This document shows positions 47,566 to 57,310 of a stretch of 64,000 bases of DNA, piece after piece (the stretch's first letter is position 1; every line of letters starts with the position of its first letter). The stretch spans positions 1,250,001 to 1,314,000 of the forward strand of contig JACJYR010000001.1 in assembly GCA_020636005.1 (NCBI GenBank). The letters are read 5' to 3'. The position numbers and the translations under genes were made by a program. Source of the DNA: Lewinellaceae bacterium (GTDB lineage Bacteria; Bacteroidota; Bacteroidia; Chitinophagales; Saprospiraceae). Under the pieces are notes generated by a model. That model was given only the letters and a program-made list of their open reading frames with translations, did not search any database and was not told the DNA's origin.

Positions 47566-48147
47566 TTGATAACTGTCAGTTTTGATGGCAGCATTCGGAA
47601 TAAAAAGGGGCTGCCTTCTTAGTTTAAGACTTTTTTCAAAAGAATGAGTGAAAGGGTAACTATAAAATTACCATCTTAAATCGGTTTGGAAAGAGTGTTT
47701 GGAGAGGATATGGCCTGCAAAACGGGCCTTTTTTTAAAGCGAATAAAGGTATTTTTCAGAAACATGAAAGCTTTGGAAAATACTAATCCACTATTCGTAA
47801 TCAAGAACGGATCGGTTGTATTATTCAAAAAACTACTGCCTGAATAGGATGAAAGTAATTTTAGATAACTAAAACTATGCCTCCAAAATCCAAGCATAAA
47901 AAATGGTGAGCAGTTCAGGTAATAAAAGAGTACCATTTTCATGGCCTTGCGGAAACACCTTGTCAAAGAGAGCGCGAATGTAGCCACAACTCGGCATTTT
48001 TAAAAGATTTATCAAAAATCAGGGAAATTAATCAGGGGGAGTAAGGAGGTGGACAAGTTTTTCATCCTGTGGGGCTAAGAAAAGAGATGCCCCTGCCAGG
48101 ATTTTGTTAGCAAGGGCAACTCTTTCAAATACGGGTTCAAAATATTT
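47566..48147. other. Intergenic stretch upstream of the giant gene
   Basis: The 582 bp hold the leader of the giant gene and the pgm terminator (48079-48126). A small GGCC...GGCCTTTTTTT hairpin lies at about 47712-47735. A 103-residue frame at 47676-47987 has unconvincing composition and is not called. Confidence 0.5.
48079..48126 (-). terminator. Terminator of the phosphohexomutase gene
   Basis: On the minus strand AAAGAG-T-TGCCC pairs with GGGCA-T-CTCTTT across a ~20-nt loop, followed by TTTTC, about 20 bp past the stop codon. Confidence 0.6.
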
Positions 48148-50349
48148 CTAAAAGTCGCTGCTCCGGGGCGCACCCAGCAACGTCCGAATATCGTCGGCGA
48201 TGGCCTGTGCCCGGTTGCGAAGTTCTGCTTTTTGTTCTGTGATGTTGCCTTTGTCCACGTCGAAAGTGTGCATCTGGATGTGGAGGCGCAGGGCGTTGCC
48301 AGTGCCGGAAGGCCGCACCGTGAGGTGGTTGTACTCACTGCCAAAATAGAAGCGGATGCCCTCGTCCGGGAAGATCCAGTCCGGCGTTGGTGGATAAACG
48401 TGGTCGTACTTGCCGGTGCGGTAAATGGCGACACTGGTTACGGGCTGCCCACCAATGGAAAAGCCCCCGGCCAAGGCAATCTGATAGTAGCCCAAAGCAC
48501 GGCGCAAAATGGCCTTTTTCAAGCGGTCGCCCTCAATGCCAGGGTATTCGCCGTCAATTGGATCAGGCTCGTAGTGGTTGTAAAACAAGCCGATTTCCTT
48601 GTCCAGGTAAATGTTGTCAATCAGTTCAAAGACGGTCGTATTGTTGTCTTTGGCCCATTGCGCAATTTCAGCCAACAAGATAGCAGCGAAAGTGCCGTCC
48701 TTGTCCCTTACATGGCCCTTTTCGCCCAAAGAAAACAAGTCCTTCGGCGGGTAGCCCAGCAAGGCGTAGCCATTGCTCTGTTCAAAAGCGCCGAGGTTGT
48801 AGCTGCGGCCTTTGCCCATGCCACTGGTCTCCATCACCACCATATCGGTGAGCGGCTGGTTGGGGTTGTTTTTACCCTCTACAAGCCCTTCCACGAGTTC
48901 GCCGTTCCAGCTATCCCGCACAGCAGCGCTGAGGGCAGCAAAACCCACCCAGGTCTTGATGACGCCAACGCCATGTTTTTTCGCCAACAGCGTCAGCGCA
49001 TCGGTGGTTGTATGCGAAAGCACAATGAAAGCCTTGTCTTTTTCAATGCTATTGTCCAATTGGAGGCGGTACCACAGCAGCACGGCCCAGGCCTCGTCGG
49101 CAGGGAGCAGGGCGTAGTCGCCGCCGTAGATGGCCCGCTGTTTTTCGGGCACTTTCACGGTGAGGGCGCAGCGGTCTGCATCGGGGTCGGTGCCGATGAG
49201 TACATCGGTGCTGTCCCATTTTGCCTTGCCATATTCTTTGATGAAGGCATCCACGGCCACTTTGGCGGCACGGCGGTCGCCGGGGTCGGGCTGCTGCTCC
49301 ATGCCTGGGTCACTGTTGAAGCTGGGGAAAAGGCCATTGAGGTCGTACAGCCCGTTCTCGTGGATGATGTTGACGTTTTCAAAGCCGATGTCTTTCAACA
49401 GTTTCGGCACCAGTTTCCTGCCCGCACCATGGTAGGCACAATAGGCGAGGCTGAGGTCTTTCTTGTTCGTCGTATCCTGCAAAAGAAATTCTTTGACCTG
49501 GTTGCCATAGGCGTCGTGGATGTTCATCAACTGCTCGTGGCCGTAGTAATTGGCATCGGGCAAGCGCTCCGCACCACCCAGCCATATCACTTTGCCCTTC
49601 GGGGCTGCTTCGAGGGGCGTGGTCTTAATGTCATCGGAAGTGACCTTTACGATGTAGTTGTTGTACATGTCGGTGCGCTCTTCGGGGTCGAACTGAGAGC
49701 CGTTGCCGCAGCAGAGCTTGTAGCCGTTGTAGCGGTAGTCGTTGTGGCTGGCGGACAGCAGGATGCCCATCTGTGCCTTCACATAAGGGATGGCAAAGGT
49801 CACTTCGGGGAAGGGGCAGGCCTCGTCGAACAGGTACACCGTAAAGCCATAGGCAAGGAACTCTTCTGCGATGGCCTTGGCGAAGTCGCCGCCGCGCACC
49901 CGGCTGTCGTAGCCGATAACGATTTTATCAAAACCTTTTTCCCGGCCAAATTTGGCCACGCCTGCACTGGTGAGCAGCAGCACTACATTGTTGATGGTGT
50001 TGGGGCCTTTCAGGATGGGGGCGTCGAGGCCCTCCTTTTCCATGCGCACGATGCTCTCCCGGTCGTTGGCCATGAATCCCCGGATACCGCCGGTGCCAAA
50101 GCTCATTTTTTTGCGGAAGGTGTTTACAAGGTCTTCCCACCGGCCGGCGTCCACCGCCGAAAGGATGCCCTCCCTGACGTGGGGGGAAACCCGCAGGAAG
50201 TTATCGTCGGTGAGCCATTGGCGCAAGAAGGTCATGGTGTTCTTCTTGGCCATTTCGTAGCTCTGCTGGTCCACTTTCTCCTCTTTCAGGGCTGCGTCGA
50301 GGTAGCCATTTACCCCTTGTTCGATTTTGTTGAAATCAATGTTGCTCAT
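48148..50349 (-). CDS. Phosphoglucomutase/phosphomannomutase
   Basis: There are 733 residues from ATG 50349 (MSNIDFNKIEQGVNGY); an in-frame ATG at 50379 adds ten residues. Alpha-D-phosphohexomutase fold: FGTGGIRGFMA near the N-terminus, the phosphoserine loop ILLSASHNDYRYNGYK, the metal loop GTDPDADRCAL, and the phosphate-binding C-terminal VRPSGTGNALRLHIQ. It is long compared with the usual ~550-600, with insertions between domains. It interconverts hexose 1- and 6-phosphates for glycan precursors and central metabolism; glucose versus mannose preference cannot be told. The long opposite-strand ORF here is a shadow. Confidence 0.92.
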   Translation of the reverse strand: MSNIDFNKIEQGVNGYLDAALKEEKVDQQSYEMAKKNTMTFLRQWLTDDNFLRVSPHVREGILSAVDAGRWEDLVNTFRKKMSFGTGGIRGFMANDRESIVRMEKEGLDAPILKGPNTINNVVLLLTSAGVAKFGREKGFDKIVIGYDSRVRGGDFAKAIAEEFLAYGFTVYLFDEACPFPEVTFAIPYVKAQMGILLSASHNDYRYNGYKLCCGNGSQFDPEERTDMYNNYIVKVTSDDIKTTPLEAAPKGKVIWLGGAERLPDANYYGHEQLMNIHDAYGNQVKEFLLQDTTNKKDLSLAYCAYHGAGRKLVPKLLKDIGFENVNIIHENGLYDLNGLFPSFNSDPGMEQQPDPGDRRAAKVAVDAFIKEYGKAKWDSTDVLIGTDPDADRCALTVKVPEKQRAIYGGDYALLPADEAWAVLLWYRLQLDNSIEKDKAFIVLSHTTTDALTLLAKKHGVGVIKTWVGFAALSAAVRDSWNGELVEGLVEGKNNPNQPLTDMVVMETSGMGKGRSYNLGAFEQSNGYALLGYPPKDLFSLGEKGHVRDKDGTFAAILLAEIAQWAKDNNTTVFELIDNIYLDKEIGLFYNHYEPDPIDGEYPGIEGDRLKKAILRRALGYYQIALAGGFSIGGQPVTSVAIYRTGKYDHVYPPTPDWIFPDEGIRFYFGSEYNHLTVRPSGTGNALRLHIQMHTFDVDKGNITEQKAELRNRAQAIADDIRTLLGAPRSSDF

Positions 50350-50546
50350 TGTTGAAATTTTTCGATTTGGTGTTTTCATCAGGCCTCCTGAATAGTCTGC
50401 AGAAGGTCAAATCTTTTCAAAACAGGTGAAAGCGGCGAAGATAAACGAAATGGGGGTTTCCCTAAAATCGGGCTATATGATTTTATTGTAAACCCTTATT
50501 TGCCCCACAAAATACCTGGGCACCCGAACACACAAACGTCCACTAT

Positions 50547-50993
50547 TTAACGCACCATCGGATAGTGCGGGATGTCATCTTCCAGGTATTCCTCGCCAGA
50601 TACGATGAAGCCAAAACTTTCATAAAACGACCTCAGATAAGTCTGCGCGCTAATCTTGATGTTCTCTCCCGGGAACAGTTGCTCCATGTAGTCCAGCGCG
50701 TTTTTCATAAGGGCTTTACCGGCTCCAGTCCGCCGTGCCACCGAAGCCGTCAAAATTCTACCAATGGAAGGGAAATGTTCGTAGGAAACACCTTTTGGCA
50801 ACAATCGGGCATAGGCCACCAACTTCCCATCATCGTCGTGGCCCATCAAATGCCAGCCCCTGAAGTCTTTTCCATCGGCATCTAAGTATGGACAGTTTTG
50901 CTCTACAATGAAAACTTCCTGGCGCAAGGCCATGATGGCATAAAGTTGCGATGCAGTCAGCTCGTGGAAAGGCTTGCAGCGGAAGTTGATCAT
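50547..50993 (-). CDS. elaA: ElaA-family GNAT acetyltransferase
   Basis: The 148 residues have the ElaA layout: FHELTASQLYAIMALRQEVF, VEQNCPYLDADGKD, GKLVAYARLLP, the acetyl-CoA segment RILTASVARRTGAGKALM and the closing FYESFGFIVSGEEYLEDDIP. An acetyl-CoA-dependent N-acetyltransferase with unknown acceptor. Its ATG overlaps the stop of the upstream 82-codon gene by 4 bp (ATGA), so the two are translationally coupled. Confidence 0.92.
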   Translation of the reverse strand: MINFRCKPFHELTASQLYAIMALRQEVFIVEQNCPYLDADGKDFRGWHLMGHDDDGKLVAYARLLPKGVSYEHFPSIGRILTASVARRTGAGKALMKNALDYMEQLFPGENIKISAQTYLRSFYESFGFIVSGEEYLEDDIPHYPMVR

Positions 50994-51238
50994 GCGGTTT
51001 TTTGTTTGAAAATCAATAAGATGCCAGCAGTATAGCTGTATGGATAGGCACTGGCATAGACCATGGCCGACTGGATAGGCATGGACTGAACCAGTTCAAA
51101 TCCCTCGTGATCCTTTTCCAGGATGGCTGCATCCACGTCCCTCGACAGTTGGTCGCCATTGGCTTCCTGGATGGACATGCCCCAGGTTGCTTTTGTTTTC
51201 ACGGTTGGCGTGTCAATAAAAATAGTTTTATAGCTCAT
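50990..51238 (-). CDS. Small conserved-looking protein, DUF4177-like
   Basis: 82 residues (MSYKTIFIDTPTVKTKATWG). The layout, an N-terminal strand, a helix (DVDAAILEKDHEGFELVQSM) and a C-terminal strand ending TAGILLIFKQ, resembles DUF4177-type small proteins, though the match is by eye only. It overlaps elaA by 4 bp and lies 6 bp after the oxidoreductase, so the three genes form an operon. Function unknown. Confidence 0.7.
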   Translation of the reverse strand: MSYKTIFIDTPTVKTKATWGMSIQEANGDQLSRDVDAAILEKDHEGFELVQSMPIQSAMVYASAYPYSYTAGILLIFKQKTA

Positions 51239-51244
51239 TGGTTA

Positions 51245-52258
51245 TCAAGTTTTAACGATGACTTTTCCGGTCGTTTTGCCCGATTGCAGCAACCGTACTG
51301 CCTCGGTTAGGTTGTCAAAATCCATGACGTGCCCCACCCTTGGCTTGCCAATGTTTAGTCTCCCTATCTCTTCCAGGTATTGGTGCATCAGTTCAATCTT
51401 TTCATAGAGGTAAATGAGGTTGAAGCCTAAAATACCCCGGTTGCCGTCCGTCAGTTTCATAGGGTCTATCAATGGGCGGCGCAGGTATTTCCAGATTATT
51501 TTAAGGTAGTTGGGCCGGTTGCCGGGCGTTATGAAATCGGCGGCGCTATAAACGATGCTGCGCCCTTCAGGGGCCAACCTTTTGAAGAGTTCCATCAGCA
51601 TTTTCCCGCCCTGCGTTTCCATAATCAGGTTCAACTCCCTGTTTTCCAATATTTTATCCAGGTTTTTGTAGAAATTTTCGTCCCGTACGATTGGTTCGTC
51701 CACGCCTTCTTCTTTCAATAAACTCAATTTGGCGGAACTGCCCACCGTGCCGATGGTAAACGCGCCCAGCTTTTTGGCGATGCGGTTGGCCAAAATCCCT
51801 ACCCCCCCTGCGGCACTGTGGACCAGCACCGTCATGCCTGGCCGAAGGTTGCCCAGCGGTACCAGGGCATAGTAGGCCGTGAGCACCTGCACCAGGTAGG
51901 CGGCGCCTTCCTCCATCGTCCAGCCATCGGGGATAGGCACCAGGTAGCGGGCGTCAATGTTCAGGTGTGTCGAATAACCACCAAAGCGGGAAATGCCCAT
52001 CACCCGGTCGCCGGGTTTCAGGTGCCCTACCTGCCGGCCCACGGCCGATACCACCCCGGCGTATTCCAGGCCGGGGGTGAACTCCCCCTTGGGCGTGGCG
52101 CTGTAAAGGCCCAAAATGACGGAGACATCGGCGAAGTTAAGGCCGATGGCTTTTACCTCTACGGTGGCTTCATTCCCGGCCGGGCCGGGCAGGTCTTCCT
52201 CGACCAGCTTGAGGTTGTTGATGTTGCCAGCCTTGAGGCGGTAGGTCTTTCGTTGCAT
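51245..52258 (-). CDS. Zinc-independent MDR oxidoreductase (quinone oxidoreductase/VAT-1-like)
   Basis: The 337 residues start MQRKTYRLKAGNINNLKL. GroES-like domain with GLNFADVSVILGLY and TPGLEYAGVV; nucleotide-binding Rossmann motif SAAGGVGILANRIAKKLGA; the C-terminal HVMDFDNLTEAVRLLQSGKT, then TGKVIVKT, is typical of the family. Zinc ligands are absent, as in NADPH:quinone reductases. Substrate unknown. First gene of the minus operon with the 82-codon ORF and elaA; divergent from mevalonate kinase, about 97 bp apart. Confidence 0.9.
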   Translation of the reverse strand: MQRKTYRLKAGNINNLKLVEEDLPGPAGNEATVEVKAIGLNFADVSVILGLYSATPKGEFTPGLEYAGVVSAVGRQVGHLKPGDRVMGISRFGGYSTHLNIDARYLVPIPDGWTMEEGAAYLVQVLTAYYALVPLGNLRPGMTVLVHSAAGGVGILANRIAKKLGAFTIGTVGSSAKLSLLKEEGVDEPIVRDENFYKNLDKILENRELNLIMETQGGKMLMELFKRLAPEGRSIVYSAADFITPGNRPNYLKIIWKYLRRPLIDPMKLTDGNRGILGFNLIYLYEKIELMHQYLEEIGRLNIGKPRVGHVMDFDNLTEAVRLLQSGKTTGKVIVKT

Positions 52259-52354
52259 AGTTTTTTAATAAGGTGAGGGCAAATGTAAAAAGCAGTTTGG
52301 CAAAAGGTACCAAATGGGAAAGTCTTTTGGTGGCTGGCTTTTTACATTTGCCCC

Positions 52355-53260
52355 ATGAAAGCCTATCCTGCAAAACTCCTGCTGTTCGGCGAGCACACGG
52401 TGAACGCTGGCTCCCAGGCACTGGCTATCCCTTTGCCAATGTTTTCGGGGCGCTGGGAATACCTGCCGGGGTTGGGCAAGGCAGCATTGGCAAAACGACA
52501 GCAACAGTTGCCAGCCTTTGCCGCCTACCTGCACCGGTTACAGGAAAAGGGCAACCTGATTTGCCCGGTGGATGTGGCGGCCTTCGGGGAAGCCTTGCAC
52601 CACGGGCTTGTTTTTACTTCCAACATCCCCACGGGGTATGGTGCGGGAAGTTCCGGAGCGCTGGTGGCGGCGGTAGCGGGGGAATGGTCGAAGGGCGGCA
52701 TGGGTTTTTCGCCCCACAACCTGCTGGAGCTCAGGGATGGGCTGGCACAAATGGAAAGCTTTTTTCACGGCACCAGCAGCGGCACCGATCCGTTGATTTG
52801 TTTAGTGCAAAAACCTTTGTTGCTGGGGGGCCTTGCGGGGGCCAGGGCAGTTGATTTGCCCGACAAAAAACCTGTCTTGTTTTTGCTGGACACCGGAATC
52901 GAACGGCAGGCTACCCCCCTCATCCAGTATTTTTTTGAACAAATGAAAAGTTCTTCGTTTGCAGGTTTATGCAAAAGCGAACTGCTCCCAGCGGTGGACA
53001 GCGCCATTGCAGCCTTCCTGCATGGCGACGATGCGGGCCTTTTCGGGGCCTTCCACCGCATTGGCGCCTTTCAGTTCCAATATTTGCCGGGGCTGATTCC
53101 TCCCTCCTTTTTAAGGATGTGGCAGGAAGGGCTGGAAGGGGGCCTGTTCAAGCTGAAAGTCTGCGGGGCAGGCGGCGGCGGTTTTGTGCTGGGAATAACG
53201 GGAGATTTTGAAAAACTACAAGCTGAGCATCCTGGGTACAAGTGGCTGGGTTTGTGGTGA
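52355..53260 (+). CDS. mvk: Mevalonate kinase-like GHMP kinase
   Basis: The 301 residues start MKAYPAKLLLFGEHTVN (motif 1). The ATP loop NIPTGYGAGSSGAL (motif 2) is followed by FFHGTSSGTDPLICL, where the Asp is the expected catalytic base, and KVCGAGGGGFVLGI (motif 3). It phosphorylates mevalonate in the mevalonate route to isoprenoids, which some Bacteroidota use. Other GHMP kinases cannot be fully excluded, but the GEHTV and HGTSSGTD pattern fits mevalonate kinase best. No other pathway gene lies in the window. Confidence 0.87.
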   Translation: MKAYPAKLLLFGEHTVNAGSQALAIPLPMFSGRWEYLPGLGKAALAKRQQQLPAFAAYLHRLQEKGNLICPVDVAAFGEALHHGLVFTSNIPTGYGAGSSGALVAAVAGEWSKGGMGFSPHNLLELRDGLAQMESFFHGTSSGTDPLICLVQKPLLLGGLAGARAVDLPDKKPVLFLLDTGIERQATPLIQYFFEQMKSSSFAGLCKSELLPAVDSAIAAFLHGDDAGLFGAFHRIGAFQFQYLPGLIPPSFLRMWQEGLEGGLFKLKVCGAGGGGFVLGITGDFEKLQAEHPGYKWLGLW

Positions 53261-53611
53261 GTACAGGTGACGGGTAGTTGGGCCTGCGGTTTTTATGCTG
53301 ATAGGGAACCCTGACAATGTTAGGTTATCTTTTTTTGAAATGCGACCCCCGTTTTTTATGGCACGAGGAAAAGGACTTTTCGATAGCGCTATATGTTTTT
53401 AAAAAAATACTGAGCCAGCCTAAGGGAGCGCATCCTATTTTTCGATCTTTAGGATCGAAGGAAAAATAATCCCGATGCGAAATCGGGATTATTTTTAAAA
53501 AAACCCTTCCATTGCTGGGGTTTTCAAAATCAAAATGGTGAAGTTAATTTTTCATCGTTACTTAACGGCAAGCCTGCAACTTGCCCATCCGTTAACAAAC
53601 TTTTTTTTGAC
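53261..53611. other. Intergenic stretch with repeat copy C
   Basis: The 351 bp between mevalonate kinase and trhO contain repeat copy C (53448-53566). Nothing else is recognised. Confidence 0.6.
53448..53566 (-). repeat. Dispersed ~115-bp intergenic repeat, copy C (inverted)
   Basis: Reads in reverse relative to copies A and B: AGGATCGAAGGAAAAATAAT, CCCGATgcgaaATCGGG, AAACCCTTCCATTGCTGGGG, TTTTCAAAATCAAAATGG, ending GTTACTTAA. It lies about 35-45 bp upstream of the trhO start, so it may overlap its leader. Confidence 0.85.
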
Positions 53612-54655
53612 ATGAAACTCTTCAACAAAGTCAACAACGACGAGCTAAAACTGCAGATGCTGGAAAGTACCGAAAAACGTACTACGCTGTCGTTTTACAG
53701 GTACGCCCGCATCGAGTATCCGGCGTTGTTCCGCAATGAGTTCTACCGCTTGCTCGACGAAGTAGGCGTCTTCGGCCGAATTTATGTCTCTGCCGAAGGT
53801 GTGAACGGCCAGATATCTGTGCCCACAACGAATTTTGAGGAATTCAAAAAACGCCTCTATTCCATCCCTTTCCTCAACGGTTGCCGCCTCAATATCGCCA
53901 TTGACGATGACGGCAAGTCATTTTTTAAACTGAAAATCAAAGTGCGGGACAAAATCGTCGCCGACGGGCTGGACGACCAATCTTTCGACGTGACCAAAAG
54001 GGGCCGCCATCTCAACGCCCGGGAATACAATGCTATCACCGAAGACCCGGCTACCATCGTTGTGGATATGCGCAACCATTACGAGAGCGAAGTGGGGTAT
54101 TTTGAAAATGCCATCCGGCCCGACGTGGTCACCTTTCGGGAGGCACTGCCGCTGGTAGAAGACATGCTGGCCGACAAAAAAGACCGGAACATCGTCATGT
54201 ACTGCACCGGCGGTATCCGCTGCGAAAAGGCCAGTGCCTACTACCTCCACCGGGGATTTAAAAATGTGTTCATGGTGGACGGCGGCATCATCGAGTATGC
54301 ACGGCAGTGCGAGGAACAGGGTTTGCCAAACAAGTTCATCGGCAAAAATTTCGTTTTCGACGAACGGCTGGGCGAGCGCATCAGCCAGGATGTGGTCGCC
54401 CGGTGCCACCAATGTGGCCAGCCCTGCGACACCCATGTAAATTGTGCCAACAATGCCTGTCACCTCCTCTTCATCCAATGCGACGAGTGTGCGGAAAAAC
54501 TCCACAATTGTTGTTCCCTGCCATGCGCCGAATTCATCCAATTGCCGGAAGACCAGCAGGTTGTGCTGCGCAAAACAGCAATTTTCAACGGCACCAGGTT
54601 CAGCAAGGGCCGTTACAAGGCATTCCGGCAGGGAGAAGATTTGGTGATGGGATAA
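53612..54655 (+). CDS. trhO: tRNA uridine-34 hydroxylase (rhodanese family)
   Basis: The 347 residues have three parts. The N-terminal ferredoxin-like domain (about 1-110) has IYVSAEGVNGQISVP. The rhodanese domain (about 125-250) has VVDMRNHYESEVGYFENAI and the active-site loop MYCTGGIRCEKASAYYL with the catalytic Cys. A Cys-rich C-terminus (CHQCGQPCDTHVNCAN and CDECAEKLHNCCS) probably binds zinc. TrhO makes 5-hydroxyuridine at tRNA position 34. The full length matches the family. It converges on tamL with 6 bp between the stop codons. Confidence 0.94.
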   Translation: MKLFNKVNNDELKLQMLESTEKRTTLSFYRYARIEYPALFRNEFYRLLDEVGVFGRIYVSAEGVNGQISVPTTNFEEFKKRLYSIPFLNGCRLNIAIDDDGKSFFKLKIKVRDKIVADGLDDQSFDVTKRGRHLNAREYNAITEDPATIVVDMRNHYESEVGYFENAIRPDVVTFREALPLVEDMLADKKDRNIVMYCTGGIRCEKASAYYLHRGFKNVFMVDGGIIEYARQCEEQGLPNKFIGKNFVFDERLGERISQDVVARCHQCGQPCDTHVNCANNACHLLFIQCDECAEKLHNCCSLPCAEFIQLPEDQQVVLRKTAIFNGTRFSKGRYKAFRQGEDLVMG

Positions 54656-54661
54656 CCCCCC

Positions 54662-57031
54662 TCAGAAAGGGTATCCAATGGCCAGGTTCCAAACGAGGTA
54701 GTTGCGCCACCAGCCTTTTTCCAGTGGTTTTATTTCGGAGAAAAGCCAGGTGCCGCCGTCGTTGAGCGAAGGTTTCCTGAGCGGAAAGGCCCAATCCAGG
54801 CGGATGGCGGCAACGTCAAAGTCGAGGCGCAGGCCAAAGCCCGTGCCGATGGCGATTTCACGGTAAAAACTGTTGAAGTTAAAACGCCCTTCAGACACAC
54901 CCAGCGTCTGTGAATCGGCATCACCTTTTACCAGCCAGATGTTCCCCGCATCGGCAAACAGCGCCCCTTTCAGGTAGCTGACGATCGGAAAGCGGTATTC
55001 GAGGTTGAGTTCCAGTTTCATGTCCCCGGTCTGGTCCACGAAGTTAGTGCCCGATTCGTCTGCCGGGGTTTCATAGCCGCCCGGCCCCAGGGAGTAAATG
55101 CGGAAGGCCCTGACACTGCTCGCCCCGCCAATGAAATACTGCTTGATGTAGGGCAGCACACTGGAATTGCCGTAAGGATAGCCCACCCCCATGTTGAGGC
55201 GCCCTGCCAGCAGCCCCTTCCGCAAAGGGAAATAATAGCGGAAATCACTGTCCAGCTTAAGATATTGTGAAAACGCAACGCCCAGCACCTCCCTGGGCCT
55301 GGGTTGGCTGCTGCCACTGGTAGCAAGGCTCAGCAGGCCGCCTGCCGACTCGAGGCCGCCCCGGTAAAAGAAGTAGCTTTTCCCTTGGTTGGCACTTTGG
55401 TTGGACAGCGAAAAGGAATAGTTCAGGCCCAGCACCAGTACATTTTCAAAACTGGCGCGCAGTCGGCGGTTGCCCAGCAGCAGTGAGTCGAGCCTTTCCG
55501 AGGTGCCCAGCAGGTTGATCAGGTTGACAAATAGCGGATTCAGGTAGTGCTGAAGGCGGGCCTTGCGCCAGTTATAGCCCGCCGAAAAGTTGAAGGAATT
55601 GACCGTAAAAAAGCCTGGCCGGTTTTGGTAGTCGTCGCCGATGCTGAGAGCCGTGCGGGGCAAGGCCTCCCCCCGCACCGGTTTCCGCTTGATGAACGGC
55701 GCATAGATGCCGGGCAGTTCGAGGCTTGTTTTCGCACTCACGTTAAGGGTATTGATAAAACTGCCGGCGGTCGAACTGATATTGGTCTCCAGGCCGGTTG
55801 TCAGGCTGAAGTTGAGCAGTTCGGCTCCTTTGAACAGGTTTTTATGGGAAAAATTGAACCCCGCCTCCGACCCCAGGAAATTACCGGACCGGCTGTTCAC
55901 CTGAAACTCCAGGCTCACGTCCCGCATCAGCCCCGGCGTTAGGAACACCTCGCGTTCGAGCAAAAAAGAGTCTTGCCGGACAACTTTCTCAAAACGGATG
56001 TTGGCGAACTTGTAGATGCCCAGGTTCAAGGCCCTGTTGATGGTAGCGTTTTGTTCACGAATGTTGAAAAGCTGGCCGTCCTCCTGCCAAACCACCCTGC
56101 CAAGAACGGTGGGCCGCAATATTTTTTCTTGTTGTACAATGTTGATATTCCGGTAATGCAACGTATCGGCCATGCTTGCCTGCTCATTTTTTTCCAACGA
56201 GAAATCGGGATAGACCCACGTTTGGTCGAGAAAATAGACCCGGTAGGTACTGCTGTCCCCTGTTTGTTTTAGCCGGAGAAAGATATCTGTTTGCAGTTCG
56301 CCTGCCGTCGTATCTACAAAATAGTAGAAGTTGTCTTTGTTCACTTCGAAAAAACCGTAGTTGGCAGCAATGTTGGCCAGCCTGGTGCGCTCTGCAGAGA
56401 GCATGGCAAGATCGTACGGGCGGCCGGCTTTAAGCAGGGTTTCTTTTTGAAAAGAAGCCAGCAGGGCAGTCAACGGCAGGGTGTCAACCAGTGGGTGGAT
56501 CTCCCGGATAAAATATTGCCCCTTTGAAGTAACCGTGTAATTAACAGTGACTTTCTTCTTTTTTACAGTGGTGTCCAATGCAATGGCAGCGCCGAAATAG
56601 CCTTTGTCCTGCAGATGTTTTTCCATTACCTGCCTGCTTTGTTCCACCATTGTGCCATCGTAGATAACGGGCGGCTTGCCGAATTTCCGTTTGAGCCAGG
56701 CCCCGAAGCCTTTGCCTTTCCCTTTTTTGTCCAGGGCGTTGTACCAGCCCACCTGCCATTTGACCAGTCCGGTGGCAGGGTCGGGCCTGGCAATGCTGGT
56801 TAGCTCATATTCGAGGGTACCTTTTTTGTTGATGTTTGCAGGGTTGGCAAATGTAAGGTTGGTTTTGTAGTGGAGTTGTTCGCCTTCTTTAAGGCCTTTT
56901 GTCATGGAGCAGGAAGCGGTTATGAGCAGGAATGCAAGGAGAGCCAAGCTGTAAAGGCCATCCAGGTAAATACCGAACTTTGAACGGAATCGGGAAAAGG
57001 GAGATTTCACATCATAAAGGTTGACAATCAT
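54662..57031 (-). CDS. tamL: TamL-type lipoprotein Omp85 outer membrane protein
   Basis: The 789 residues start MIVNLYDVKSPF. The lipobox ITASC places lipid Cys at 41. POTRA-like domains (about 60-380) have DKGYFGAAIALDTTVKKKKV and ANYGFFEVNKDNFYYFVDTT. A 16-strand barrel of the Bac_surface_Ag type follows, with QYFIGGASSVRAFRIYSLGP (the L6-loop VRGF-like motif as VRAF), and it ends in Phe (NYLVWNLAIGYPF). In Bacteroidota this TamA-like lipoprotein works with TamB in outer membrane assembly. tamB is not adjacent. Confidence 0.88.
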   Translation of the reverse strand: MIVNLYDVKSPFSRFRSKFGIYLDGLYSLALLAFLLITASCSMTKGLKEGEQLHYKTNLTFANPANINKKGTLEYELTSIARPDPATGLVKWQVGWYNALDKKGKGKGFGAWLKRKFGKPPVIYDGTMVEQSRQVMEKHLQDKGYFGAAIALDTTVKKKKVTVNYTVTSKGQYFIREIHPLVDTLPLTALLASFQKETLLKAGRPYDLAMLSAERTRLANIAANYGFFEVNKDNFYYFVDTTAGELQTDIFLRLKQTGDSSTYRVYFLDQTWVYPDFSLEKNEQASMADTLHYRNINIVQQEKILRPTVLGRVVWQEDGQLFNIREQNATINRALNLGIYKFANIRFEKVVRQDSFLLEREVFLTPGLMRDVSLEFQVNSRSGNFLGSEAGFNFSHKNLFKGAELLNFSLTTGLETNISSTAGSFINTLNVSAKTSLELPGIYAPFIKRKPVRGEALPRTALSIGDDYQNRPGFFTVNSFNFSAGYNWRKARLQHYLNPLFVNLINLLGTSERLDSLLLGNRRLRASFENVLVLGLNYSFSLSNQSANQGKSYFFYRGGLESAGGLLSLATSGSSQPRPREVLGVAFSQYLKLDSDFRYYFPLRKGLLAGRLNMGVGYPYGNSSVLPYIKQYFIGGASSVRAFRIYSLGPGGYETPADESGTNFVDQTGDMKLELNLEYRFPIVSYLKGALFADAGNIWLVKGDADSQTLGVSEGRFNFNSFYREIAIGTGFGLRLDFDVAAIRLDWAFPLRKPSLNDGGTWLFSEIKPLEKGWWRNYLVWNLAIGYPF

Positions 57032-57310
57032 CCGGTTTATTGCTCATGCCGTCAGGTCTTGGGCATAGTGAGGTTGTTTGATAAAAGTTGGTAGGGGTTA
57101 AAGTTTATCCTGAAATTGGAATTTGAGAAATTAGAAATTACTCATAGCCTGATGCCCAATAAATTATTAGTTGGCATCAATTTGCCAATGCTTGCCTTAT
57201 CATAAAGTCTATTGATGAGGTTAATTATCAAACCTTATAAATCCCTATCAACTTTCATCAACCAAGCACAAAGATCGGCGGCATAAAGTACAAAGCAAAA
57301 ATGGTTGGAC

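Noticed and set aside
47676..47987. 103-codon minus-strand ORF
   Set aside because: Aromatic and Ser-rich without recognisable fold, in the A+T-rich leader of the giant gene.
48232..50355. 707-codon plus-strand ORF
   Set aside because: Fully antisense to the phosphohexomutase, which has all its family motifs.
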